Positions 27,060 to 39,921 of a stretch of DNA of 64,000 bases are shown here, in pieces; within the stretch, counting starts at the first letter, position 1, and the number at the start of each line of letters is the position of its first letter. Source of the stretch: Rotaria macrura (lineage: Eukaryota > Rotifera > Eurotatoria > Philodinida > Philodinidae). The stretch lies in NCBI GenBank assembly GCA_900239685.1, contig OENT01000202.1, positions 1 through 64,000 on the forward strand, read 5' to 3'. The notes under the pieces were generated by a model. The model saw only the letters and a program-made list of their open reading frames with translations, searched no databases and had not been told where the DNA came from. The translations under genes were made by a program, and so were the position numbers.

Positions 27060-30000
27060 TTATCGAAAACGTCGTTCAAAATTTCGTACAATTGAATAAG
27101 TTCGTTGATCAAATGAACCATAATTATCATCAATTGAAATCCAATCGAAATCATTATGATAATTTAACATCAAACTATCATCAAAATTTGAAATATCAGC
27201 TGCTAATTTTAGTGCACGCCACGAACGTTGTCCTTGAATACCAATATATTCTTTCAATGGCCATCGATAATTATGTATTTCATTTTGAATAAATTCAATT
27301 AGTTTTTGTTGATCATTATTTTCAAAATAGGAAGATTGTTTTTCCATAGAAAAATTTTTGATTTCATTACTTTTGTCTTTTTGTGCATATTTGATTGTTT
27401 CAGTGAAAAAATTTTCTGTCCTATCATTTATTTGTTTCGTATTCGCTATTGATGATTCATAGAATTCGATAGTAGAAGATATTTGGAAATTATCAAGATA
27501 TAAATGTAAGATTTGTTTATTGATATCGATATCATAGGATTGAATGTTTGCTCGAAGAAATTCGACATGATTATGTCTATAGAATTTTATTTTATTATTA
27601 AACTTGAAAATATCACATTTATTCGATAGAATACTATGTGGTGATAAATCAATATACAGTTGCCCTATACCTTGGTTATCGATCGTAAATTCTTTAATCA
27701 AACCATGAAATGAAGGTGCAAAATATTCAAATTCTTCATGAAATGAAATTTCATTAATAGATTTTATCTGATTATAAATCATAGGATCTATTACGTTGTT
27801 TACTGATGTTCGTTGATGTTTAGACAATGTATCTGTTGATTGAGATAGAAATTCATCATTCAAACGAATTATACTTGGTGAATTGATAAAGTAGGAACCG
27901 ATGACAGAAAAAAATTTTGTTTTTTCTAATGTTACAATATTTATTTCAGATGATTTTGTAGATACAACTGCATTTACATTCATATCATCAGTAATAACTT
28001 TTCCTAATGTTAATATTGATGAAGAATCTGTAACTAGTAGATCTCGTGATATGGACGATGATGATGATGATGATGATGAAATCGAATCACTTTTTCTCAT
28101 TTCTCTATTCATTCGAGTAAGATTAAAACTTTCATTCATAATGGTTGATATGAAACGATCGATTTCAAGTAATTCTCGAGCTGAATTAATAATTTCAAGT
28201 GTATACGTTTCAATAGAATTCATTTCGGAATATTCATTCGATGGTAACCATTGTTTTATTTTAACATGTAAATTTCGATCACTGATGAATGTCTACTAGG
28301 AAATAAATTGTAAAAGAGACGATCATCGGAAGAAGAAAAAGAAATTCTACCGTCATATTCGTTTCATGTGAATCTATTGGAGCATCGAATGATTTTCCTA
28401 GGACATGTTTGAGTGCTGTTCGTTCGACGTTAGTAGAACAATATTGTCGTAATTCTTGTTCAAGTTCATCATCAGTCAATGGTTGACATCGTTCACCTGT
28501 TCGAAATTTACATTGTTTATCTGTGTTGATTTGCTTCTCTATCGTTGAGTATTGATTATTAATGAATGACGTCAGTAAATAATTTTCCTGTTCATTACAG
28601 CTGATGAGATATTTTCTTGTCGAAGTTTCTTCGTCATGAGAATATATTTGTTTTAAATTAGTTCCTTCTCCGTATTGTTGATCTTTTACGAATGTATCAA
28701 AATTTACTAATGGTATAACGTGACGTAGATCATTGATGATAAGATTTATATTTGATATTTTGCCCTTAATTTGATGAAAAAAGAAAGCTGTTATCAAAAT
28801 CCCTTCGGAATCAAAATGATGAAAACGCTATATTGTTGCTATTACTAATCAAAAAACAATACTATAGACTCTATCTACTTAATGACATATATCTATACCA
28901 TCTTTTATGCTTGATTTTTCTTTGTTAGAAATACAACAAAGAAGCGGTAACGGGAGCATCATTGATGACAAGTCTTTGATCATCTTGAATAAGTCATCAA
29001 GAAAATTGATCTCTTTTTGTTTTGTGATTCATTTTAGAAAGTTTCAAAAAGAAATTCTTACATGGCAATTATCATTTTATTAGTATTTTGTACAAACAAA
29101 TGAACGATGATTTGTTCCTCAAAGACTATTTCTTTCTCGTTCAAGTCTTCAACATCAATGATAATTGCTTGGCCATGCTTTTTGATTATATATGACTTTG
29201 TTTATCATCGTGACATCGAAGCATCGTAGTAATTCATAAATATTGTTGTAATCGTTAAAAACTCATAATTGAAATGAATTCAAGCGATGAAATAACCAAA
29301 TTAGTACGCTACATTACCTTTCAGGAAAATATGTAACACTATTAATGCACAAACTTAACGCTTCGAATTCTCATAATACACGTTAGAGGTCAATATTACG
29401 AATGTCAAAAGAATCATTAAAGGTTCAGTTCCTTATTTCTACCGCTGTTACTTGTCAATCATTGGAATTGATCTATTCAGCGAAATGCTTTGTCATTGAA
29501 TTCTCTAGAAAAATCTTAATAGATAATGAGCTAGTCTTTTCCGAGATCTTATCGCTAATGGTTTGTTTTTTATTCCAAACATAATGAGGAAAGGTTTCGT
29601 CGTTGTACTGATGAAAAATTTGAACATACAGAGAAATTTGTTTACACATATGCAATCAAAAGTCTATTCAAAACTTAAAATTTTGTGTAGTTATATTATA
29701 TTTTGCATAGATTTCGAATTTGCCGTATGGCTTTGGTTTTCATTAGACAAACGTCTACTATCATGTTAAGGAATGATTCGTTCATATTAGATATTATTGT
29801 TGATAGCACGATAAATGAGTTGCATGCTAGATCTAAGCAATTGTCTGGTATAGATTTCATTTTCTCGATAAATTATGAATTTTCATGATTGCATGCCATG
29901 CTGTATGCATCAATGTCTCATGTGTATCGCTTGTTTTTTCAAACGATGTGCACTTAAGGAAATGAGAACAAATACACTTGAGAATATACAAAAACAAAGC

Positions 30001-33000
30001 TGAGTGCAACTAGTTTGCCGTTATAGCGATTGGGAAAAAAACATAGTTATATGGAATACTAAAAGTATTTTTGCGGCACGTTCTTCTAAAAGTCTTAGCT
30101 TGAGTATCTTCTGTTTTGCTGTAGTCTATCATTTCTTTTACATGAATAGCACATGCTATTTTCTAAATGCTGCATAACGGGTGACTCATAAGAAAAACCA
30201 AAAGTTTGCATTTCATAGTCTGATTCCTCAAAAAAACGTGCTATTAAAACACAAAAAAATATACTAGATGATGCTTTGTGAAAAACTCTACAATCTAAAA
30301 TGAAAAATTTTATGTTACTTGTGTACTTTCTGTTTCATAAATGAAAGTATTTCTAAGAGAGTAATTTTTGACCTTGGAAAAAGCAGTGTGGAGAGAATTT
30401 CACTTCGTTTTAAGAATAAAAAGTACACGATTAAAATAAGCTTTACATTGTAGATTGTAGAGATTTTTTACGCTGTATCTTTTCGGTGTACTTGATTTTT
30501 TTTAAATAAAATTTATCTAGGGATCAAAATATGAATTACAAACTTCTATCGTTTATCATGGTTCATCCTTTAAGATAAAACAAATGATAGACTACAACAG
30601 AGCACAAAGCTTATAAATCTGAAATCTTGTACACAACCTTAAATATACTTAAGCGTCATGATAGAGTCATTACATTGAATTGAAGATGTTAACAGAAGTC
30701 AAATGAAAAACGTTTAGAATGCACCAAGTACAACATTTATCATATAGGAATTTTACAGTGTTCAGTAGAAAATTTATAAAAATTATTTTGCCTATGAAAA
30801 TACGGCTACATTTTCGAAGACAACTGAATTATGCATCGATTTGCTCTTCAAATCAATCTGAATAATTGGTTTGAGAATTGTTCTCTTTTAGGAGAAAAAT
30901 TCTCAGGATATGAATTACATACAAACAGAACTTATCATCGAGTTCCATTAGATGTTTAACTTGTTTATTTCAACAGTCTGTAAAATTTTCATTCTAGAAT
31001 AATTCAAACTGTTCATACTGACTTACTTTAATAAGACAACGAAGTCGATCGAATTTGATGTAATTCAGATAATATGGGATTAAGAACTGAATAAAGAATA
31101 AGAATTATTCTCTGTTCAAGGAAAAATATACGAGCTACTTTACTTTAGTAATTTCTAGTGAAACTTCCCATAGAAGCGAACATTGATTATAAGTACCATT
31201 TCTCTGACTGGTTATTTTTTGAATTAATTCACTTCTTGATTCTTTCATATTATCGAATATTTCATTAGGTAGTAGTTCAGAAGCTGTCAGTTCGAGATAT
31301 CTATATATATATATGTATATATATATGTATAGAGAGAGAGAGAAGGAATTCTTAGAGATTTTCAATGTTGTTATCTGATTACTTGGAAATGAATTGTTTG
31401 AGAATTCTTTCCTTTAACGTTCCTGATGGAATCGATAGTAACACTTCAACATCACCTATGTAATGAATACATGCTTGAAATGGAGTAAAATCAGTAGCTT
31501 TGGATATGGTTTGAGACGTATATTCAAGGAATGGTGATCCAGCCAATGAATCTGAGACAAATATTCGATAGAATAATTCAATATTCACATCTGTAGCATA
31601 ATCTTCAATAGAACGATAGGATGGAATTTCTATTTCAGATATTGAATTCGTTTTTTTTTTATTAGTCTCATTTAATGTGCTCAGTTCTGTGAAGTCTTCT
31701 TGAAAGTTATTTTGTTCAATCGTTTGAATTTTAAGATACTGTCGAGGATTATACTCGAGATATGAGATATTATCAAGAGTGACTTTAATTAAGTTAGATT
31801 CTTCCATGAGCAAATTGGTTCGAGACGAATGATTGACCGGCGTTACAGTTATTGTTTCGGATGATGTTTTAATGTTATTTTCCATAGATTTCGAGTTTAC
31901 TTTAATTATTGAAGTGTTGTTTTTTATTTTCGATATTGCAGATTGATGATCATAATAACGTGGTACCCAATACATACGTAACTGATCCATAGCATTTATT
32001 GCCATTTGAAACCAAATCGATTCGGGTGTACTCGAATCAGGCATTCGAGTATCATCCGGATTGACCTTGATTGAATGAAATTCATGATGTTTAGAATAAT
32101 ATTTATGGATAAATATGAAATATGAAATATCAATACGATTCTGTCGTGACTGAAGTAAACGTATGGAGTCAATAAAAAAGTTCCAATATTTAATGCCTGA
32201 TGTAGATTGAAGAAACTACTAATGTCAGATGTTCTTTACAAATATCAATTGATGAAAAGTTTTTACTCGATGAAATTGTCTAACATCAATCACTGTTGAA
32301 AATATATTTGATGGTTCACTGGCTGCTGTTGTTGTCGTTTGTGATAGAATGAGTGTACGTAATGTTGAAGATAAATCTAAAAATATGTGAATAATTTCTT
32401 CACACTCATCTTATGATTTCTGCATAAATTCACCTATTGTATCATTGGCTTTTGTAAGTAATAAACTAAGAAGACTTTCAATATAAATATCGGTGTGAAT
32501 ATAATTTGCTAGTCGACAATGAATCAGCCATTGTTTTGCGTCTTCATAAATTTTTTCAGAAGTCTAGATGAATTTAAAGCAAATATTTCAAACAAACTTG
32601 ACTGACTAGTGAACTTTGATAAAGTAAAGAAGAATAGTATGCCTGATCTGTATTCAATAATGGTGGATCGAAATCAAGCTGACGAGTTCGACGATGACAA
32701 AATACACGTTGTCCAAATATCTAAATTTTTATGTCATGAATAAGCAAATCAATTTTCCATTACCTACAGGTAGTGATAGATAGACATTAAAATAATCAAG
32801 TAACAATGGATGATTGAAAATATCATCAAGTAGATCATTTGAATGTTCGAACAATCCATGAAACTTTCCATCTAAGTATACTTAATAAGTTAACATATTT
32901 ATTGGTTAGAAAAAGATTTCACCATGAATAGTAGTCGGGATTTTGGTTTTTAATTTATTTATTGAATCGATAACTGTGTTATCCGTAAGCTCGATATGGC

Positions 33001-33093
33001 TTTGATTTGTTACTGACTATACTATATCATAGAAAATAGACAATCAAAATTACTTGAAAATTTTATTACATTATCGGTTCCAATGAATTTCAT
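27060..33093 (-). CDS. RGS22: RGS22-like regulator of G-protein signalling (3' part unrecognised)
   Basis: Exons (minus): 33054-33093, 32923-33012, 32768-32871, 32607-32720, 32434-32563, 32267-32376, 31383-32215, 31144-31300, then 28351-28827 and 27060-28292. All junctions agree in phase; the total is about 1,095 residues. The first eight exons match RGS22: the N-terminal DYFNVYLSLP motif followed by IFGQRVF, a WLIHCRLANYIHTDIY segment, then YWNFFIDSIRLL and LRMYWVPRYYDH, and an RGS-core-like region with AGSPFLEYTSQ and LLSIPSGTLKERI. RGS22 is a large, testis- and cilium-linked member of the family in vertebrates. The last two exons (HHFDSEGILITAFFFHQIKG; a Ser run from ATC repeats; QRSWRALKLAADI) match nothing I recognise. 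They are separated from the rest by a 2.3-kb intron, while most other introns are 50-145 bp. They could be a separate gene; without splicing the RGS22 part would stop at 31135. Symbol applies to the 5' part. Confidence 0.75.
30111..30606. mobile_element. degenerate foldback element inside the long RGS22-like intron
   Basis: Left-arm blocks GTAGTCTATCATTT (30121 on) and CTCTACAATCTA (near 30289), plus the shared 'AGTTTGNATTCAT' and 'TGTACTTT' segments, recur inverted on the right side, ending at GATAGACTACAACAGAGC (30588 on). The arms are about 220 bp and diverged. No target duplication or coding capacity is evident. It lies in the 28828-31143 intron and may explain part of its unusual length. 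Confidence 0.65.
31301..31344. repeat. (TA)n(GA)n microsatellite within an intron
   Basis: TA repeats followed by AGAGAG units fill about half of the 82-bp intron 31301-31382 of the RGS22-like gene, right up to the splice acceptor. Confidence 0.85.
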
Positions 33094-34339
33094 TGATTAT
33101 CATTACTATAAAAATATGTTGAGTTTTACATAAAGCGCGAAGTTTTAGTAACGAAAATTGAAACCAAAATCCAATGAGCATGAGAGTAAAAGAATGAATT
33201 TTTTAAAAATAATATTCATTATTTGAGAAATGAAACTGTTGTCTAAATAAATAGTTGATGAATATCATAGTGATGTAGAAAAACACTCTAAATTTTACTA
33301 TTGTACGATGATGAATGGAATTTCGTACGTGAAATAATACGACTTAGCTGTCGTGTTGAATCAACTAGAAACTAAGATGGTTTAAAATGATCAAGTAATT
33401 CGTACTTATAAGTCGACGAGGAGTCAGTATGATTAAACTTATTTTATGTGTATGAAACATCATTCCCTGAACTCCGAAACGTGTTGTTATCTTTCGATGT
33501 CCATCCGATGTTTATGTGGCTTTCAGTTATTTTTCCTCTTCTCAGTGAATTTCATAATATGTTAATAGATGCATTTCCACATGATACGCTTAAAATTGGG
33601 TCTTCGTTCTGAAAGTTATTCATATCAGTAATTCCAGCTCAACTCTAACGGAATGCTACTAGCTAATAAGTCAATCTATGCGATATTCGAATAACTAACT
33701 CAAATCATTACAAATTCCATTGACACGTATAATGGTATAGTTTTCACTTGAATATATTTACTTTATAATATGCAAACACACATCTAGAATCTCAAACCGT
33801 TCATTTTCAACGGTAGGTCTAGCATTATAATGATTGTGGGACTCTTTTGTGTCATAAAATCATGAAACTCTGGACCATTCTACATGTTGTTGGTTATTTT
33901 TACCTTTTCTCTCTTCAGTTCTTTGTTGTTCAACCTTTTCGTACTCTACTGTAAAACGAACTTTCTTGTAGTTCAAATTCAAATTGGAATCAGTTATATT
34001 GATGTATTAAGTAATGCAAATATTACTAATCTTTGAGTAAAGCATTTTAGAACATGATTTTATGTCGTACGAATTTCTAGACTATTGAAATTTCTATGTG
34101 CTAGTTATATGAATCGATCGATCCTAAATTGAACAAAATAAAATGTACACGTTGTTCTTTTAGAAGATCGTACGATTGTCTAGAACGTACATACTTAATT
34201 CTGGAAAGTTATCATATTCGATATAAATCTAGAATAGATCCGAAAGACAGTTGTTGTGTTGCATTTTGACTAAATGAATTTATCTTAGCAACAGTTCTAT
34301 TTTTATCTTTCGTTGTTTATATTTTTTGATAATTAAAGC
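33094..34339. other. shared upstream region of a divergent gene pair
   Basis: The region lies between the start codons of the minus-strand RGS22-like gene (33093) and the plus-strand unknown gene (34340). It should contain both promoters. A TA-rich tract just after the first short exon (34381-34403) is in the following intron. I see no other feature. Confidence 0.5.
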
Positions 34340-36741
34340 ATGACTTGCCGAAGGTCATATGAGTAAGAAGAAATGTAATAAAATATATATGTATATATAT
34401 ATCTTAATAGAGTTTAGTTTTTTAGTAAATTATGGAATAAGTATGTCTTATAGAACAATTTTGATTGAACGAATATTTATTTATTAATTCATTTTGAAGC
34501 TATTTAAATAAATATGGGGATTTTCGTGAACGTCTACGAGCAATAACAAATGACAAAGAAGATTTCACGAAATATCGATTACCATCTATTAAACAGAAAT
34601 CATCGAACATACGTCTTCAATCTGAAATATCAGCTAAGAAAACTATCGTCGATGAAAGTCACGGAAAATTTGAGAGCCCATGTGAATCATCACTTCCATC
34701 AGAATGTTGCCGTTGGTCAATAACAAAAAACAATCGTTTGTTGGAATTGAATCTAATTGATACTGATGAATTAGAGACATTAATAGAAGCCGAGGTTATC
34801 TATGAATCTATCCTTGTTATGTATACTAATATCATGTGATATAGAATTTTCCGGATAATATTTTTCTAGTTGATAAACAATCTCGGCTATCAATCGAAAA
34901 AGAAGCAGATGTTGCTATAACTCAGTATGCTATTGATAACTATCATCGGTTATCTTCGAGTGGATTAACATCTTCAATTTCATCAATATTTAGTCAAAAG
35001 AATGTTGACCATACAACATTAGCACAATGTAATGAAAAATCTTCAACCTATTCACTCTCAGCTAGGTTCGTATTAGATATCTAATCCCAGAGATCTTGTG
35101 ACGAAGATATTTACATGGAGACGATTGAGTGATGAACGCATGATATAAAGTTTACAATACGATGAAAGAATGTTTCTTACTTTTAACTGAAATGATATTG
35201 ATTTTTCATATATTAGTCAGAAGATGAAAGTGAGTCAAGAATTGAGATTGGTTAATTGCTTTCATTCATGTATTAAAAAACTTCACTGACTTTTGTGATA
35301 GCATTCTTTGTTACGTTATTTCTAAGATTACGTAGAAAATTGATGGTAGAGTTTCCATTGTAAATTTTTAACAAATAGAATTACCAATGATACGAGTTGA
35401 TTACGCCACTTGTTTAGGTATTAGTAAATTTTATCTTAATGAGGTTTGATTAAAATCCCATAGCTGCCATTGAACATCAAAGAAACAGTCTACGCGATGT
35501 GTTGACATTTCTAGAAATAAACATCTTACTGTAGTAATGAGAATTTCTTTCGAGAAAATAATTGGAACCAATTATTTAGATTAGTAGAGAAAAACTAGAT
35601 ATTCTTAACGATTTTTCTGGCAGCTGTTCATAGAACATTATCCAAGTTAAATATGGATTCAATGTACAGAGAAGTACTCTCTTAAGATTTACTTCAATTT
35701 TTTTGAATGAAATCAAATGTATTCCACGAATGCAGTTAAATCTCATCAACCAAACAGACGTAAATTATGAGAACTAAGTTTTTACTGGATGAAAGAGTTC
35801 GATTGAAAAATTAGAATTGTCAACTGATGAATTAGACTATGGCACATTTCTTATGTGTTCTTTTTAATTCTATGCACACGTTTTTAGACCACTCAAGAGC
35901 TATATACATCGAATCCTTGTTTCGAAGACAGAAAAATATTCTTATTTCAGTGATAGACCGATCGAAAAATGTCAACATCGTACAATATTACAGCGTACAT
36001 CCAATTCACATAATTTAATTCCAGTGTCTAAGACAAATCAATACACGCAACTTGTTGAACGTCTTCGTCGAACAGAAAAATCAAAATCTAAGGAAATGAG
36101 TAGAAAACATGATGAGGAATCATTTGATGAAATAGTAAAATTTATTCCATGACACGATTTGTATTGTCTTCGAATATTAAATTTATCTTCAGATCGATGA
36201 AAATACTAATCGTTGTATTCAAAAATTACTCAACTTTCTTCATTCTCTCAATGATAAGTTTGATAATGAACAAAATTCGAATTTACTCAATGAATATACA
36301 TTAATGAATCTATTCTCTGTCAATGATCATTTATCATCACATGTATATGTACCGAGAAATATTCACCCATTGAATATAATGCCGAAATCAATTCAGCATT
36401 CATTAAAAACTACTTCTTCTAATCAACAGATACTCAGTCAAGTAGATAATTATTTATTAATGTCTATTGAAGCGAATATTCTTGTTTCTCATAAGATGCA
36501 AACTGAAATATTATCAAATACTGGAAGAGAGTCGAATTCAAAGCATTTTACAAATTCTAAAACATTTTTAGATATGAATCAACAGCCGTTGTATTCATTT
36601 GATGATATTCATACATCGAGTGTCATCGAAAAAAATAATGAATTAGTATTGAATTTTTTTCAAAGAATAATCATGTTTTCTCAATGTTCTTTTTTTCGAA
36701 TGATAATAGAACTCACAATTGTTCAATACGTATGGTGTTAA
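34340..36741 (+). CDS. uncharacterised multi-exon protein, about 423 residues
   Basis: Exons 34340-34362, 34500-34794, 34845-35065, 35951-36134 and 36193-36741 join in matching phases (2, 0, 2, 0) and leave one uninterrupted frame. The start is MTCRRSYDYLNKYGDF, split across the first intron. The protein is hydrophilic with many Lys, Glu, Ser and Asn residues: KYRLPSIKQKSSNIRL, DNIFLVDKQSRLSIEKEADVAI, and a charged LVERLRRTEKSKSKEM segment that may be helical. No membrane segment or known domain is visible until a hydrophobic C-terminus (FFRMIIELTIVQYV), which may be intron read-through if a later exon exists. It is divergently placed against the RGS22-like gene. Three introns are short (50-137 bp) and one is 885 bp. 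Function is unknown. Confidence 0.68.
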
Positions 36742-36962
36742 AGCATTTAAAGAATTCTTAATTCATAATAAAAAATCTACACGATTACCAAAAGTATTTT
36801 CTTTAAAATATTCAGTAATACTGAATGTTAAATACTTGTTTCGTTTAAAGCTATTTCAAGATATTGAACACTCAAATCCAAAATGAGATCATACATAATT
36901 CATAAATACTCTATTTTATTTTAAACACAACAACAACAAACAAAGCATTCTTTTTTCTTCGA

Positions 36963-39921
36963 TTACAAAGCAGTAAGTGAAGCAGTCAATTTTTGAGGTA
37001 CAATTGTTCGCAGTGGATGCTTCCAACGTGCGTGACTATGTATTTGATTGAAACCATTTAAATGAAGTCGAAGATGACATTCAACATGATTATCGACGGT
37101 GGAAATCGGTGATGAATAATTTATTAATTTTAACTCTTGATCGACACTAAACGATGATAGAGATGAAGGAATAATAAATGACGACGTATTTGTCCAATGA
37201 TATTTATTACATGTGTTAGATGTTTGTCCACTGAAATGAGCTATAAAACAAAATATGACTGAATGTTAAATGTTATCATTCGATTTTTGAAAATGAACCT
37301 TTCAAAGGTGTCTTAAATTTTGACTGGTCAATAAATAAATGATTGATTTGTTGTATGCGTATATGAATAAGATTTTGATCCTTTAAATACCAACTGGATA
37401 ATATCAATTGACCAAGGCAATCTGATCGAATTTGTAAATCCTGATTGAGATGTTCTATTAAAGTATTGGTTGAAAATGTTTTATCTTCTTTCTTTTCATC
37501 AAGAGCTCATTCATATAGGATGACGTACATTCGAAAATCACAATTTCTAGAAGATCTTATTTCATACTACTCCATTTGATCGAACTAAGACAGTTACTCA
37601 CGAGGAACTCACATTCGCATGAATGTGTTCATCGATGATATATTGACGATTAACATAGCGATTCTCTGACTATGAAAGACTTGTTACTTTCTCGACTGAT
37701 TCTAATGTAGGATTGCATCGAGACGTAGAGATTATGCATTTTTATGTTTGTCATTTTGCTAAAGTAAGAAATTCGATTGTTGCCAATCTGAATCAACGGA
37801 TTCAACAAAATACCTTACATAGATCTCGAGTCTTATTACAAGTCATGAGATCTTTGATACTACGTATGTGCACCCGATTCAGTTGAAGTTTTACTATTGA
37901 TGGGATTCGGAATTGGTGAATCAAACTCACTGCACATGGAAGAGATTAAATTAACTTGTTCAACGTTATCTAATAAACTGTGGAAGTTTTAGATATCTAA
38001 AATTTTTACTCATCAAAACTTTCTGCTCGAATATTGAAGAAAAAACAATAAACATCAGGTTGCAGGCTTTAAGGGAGAAGCTTATGCAGCAGCTATCAAT
38101 AATTAGTGTCGTACTCAACTTTAATATGCAGGTAGCCGTCCAATTAAGCCGTCGAATGACAAGTTGAGTGAATATAGATCTCTTCAAATGATCGAGATAT
38201 ACTCATCATAAGATGAAGATTAAAGCAGATTCATAACTTCTATACTGGTCGATCTACCGAGTTTCAGTTGATAGACGTGACTACGAGTTCTTCGGGTTAT
38301 ATCTTTCAAAAACGAAATTGGGAAAAAGCGGTTCAACTTCATGTGGATTGTAATATGCATGAATAGCCTCTAGGGGAGTCTATACAATACTTCAATTAGA
38401 ACGAGGCATCATCTCGAACAAAAAGAAAAACATGACTTCATGAAGAGTAAGAATTGACAAAGATTTCCTAATTGCATCTATTTTCACCGGTATATTTACA
38501 AAGATAATTGTCATGCCGAGTTAATAACATGGGAGGAAACTGTTCGACTTCCATCCAAAACGTATCAGATTTCATTGCTATTTTGGCTTGTATAGAACTT
38601 TGAGTGTAAAATAATAAATTTCAAGAATCGATTTCGCTTCTTCCTTTTTGTTTCATTAGTCTATCATGAATAGAAATGAATTTTAAAATTTTAAAAGAAA
38701 GTTTTACTTTTTAATGGGCAGAAAATAGTGGTGATTCGACGAAATAAATATAAAGCTATGTAGACTAGCCTTTTCTTAGATTGATCTAATACTGATTTTA
38801 AACTGATAATTTCCAATGCAACATATTAATCGAAGAAGAAGATATTCCATCTCGACCTAGTAATACATAGACGTCTTTTATTGATAGCCTACAATGAAAT
38901 GATCAAATTTAACAAACACATGTCCAACAATATGGCGGATGCGAGTTACTGCATTAACTTCGTACGCTGTTAGACGTAATGTTCGCTTTAGTAAATCGTT
39001 TGATTTTAACTAAAAGAAAATATGTTAATCGATTGAACGTTTTAAAAAAAAAGATGAACATTGTACAGTACTGAAAAATGAAAGTGTTCATTGAAAATGC
39101 CATTCGTTGATGATTTCGTTTGCCGTTGTTCGTCATCATTTGGTAATAGATAAAGAATCAAATATATGTTTTGAGTATTTTTAACTTAATAAAAAAAACA
39201 TTGTTTTCGATCATTTTTTGTGATTAATATTATTTAATTTAAATACTTAATGCATAATTATTTAGTTGAAAAATACTTATAAATAAAGTTTCTATTGTCT
39301 GTTCGTATCGAAGTTGAAATGTAATTGAAGGTATAGTCGATTTTGTAGGAGTACTAAACATAAGACAATCAGAATATACGTACGTCGTGAAAAATAATCG
39401 TACTGACGCATGAGAGACATGTGACAAAATTGGAAAACGAATGTTATTGCCAAGTGATAACCTAGTTGGGTGAAGTGTCGAATTGATTGTTGCTGGAGAA
39501 TACGAACGATAACAGGTACCAGCAGCTAGAATTTGAAGACGAGCAGTAAGATCTTCACCGAATGAAGCTGAACGAGATCGTGTTAGTTGTTGTTGTTTTT
39601 CAAGGTGAATCAAACACGATGAAGACGATCGTCTATGTCATAAGTATATATGTTCATGGGACTATGAAACTATAACTAAATAGTTTTAAAATTCTACCTA
39701 GAAATCGGTGCTGAACTAGTAACTGATTGTGCACTTGTTGTTGCTTCCCAAATACTTGTTCTTTTGAATTTTTTCTGAAGATATATAGTTAAAATAACAG
39801 TCAACGATAGTAATAATGTAATCAATCCAAGTATTGAACCAAAAATAACTGCATCTAATTAGACAATCGAAGATTCAGTTAAAGAAAAAAAAGAACAATG
39901 TAACTACTTTTACTAACCCAT
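36963..39921 (-). CDS. synaptotagmin-like protein with calcium-site loss
   Basis: Exons (minus): 39918-39921, 39698-39854, 39247-39632, 39072-39184, 38893-39009, 37299-37491 and 36963-37240, all phase-consistent, about 415 residues. A short N-terminus leads into a membrane span (VIFGSILGLITLLLSLTVIL) and a basic stop-transfer stretch (QKKFKR). A linker is followed by C2A (about 157-259: ITFQLRYEQTIETL, LYLLPNDDEQRQTK, GIFNEHFHFS, LLKRTLRLTAYEV) and C2B (about 284-412: LGQLILSSWYLKDQNLIHI to HARWKHPLRTIV, the usual HWxxML..PR-like end). This is the synaptotagmin layout, acting in vesicle trafficking. The loop aspartates of C2A (SDPYV; DxD in loop 3) are not present, and C2B also lacks them, so calcium-independent function is likely. 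The first coding exon is only 4 nt (ATGG). The 1.4-kb intron 37492-38892 is the least certain junction. Confidence 0.8.
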
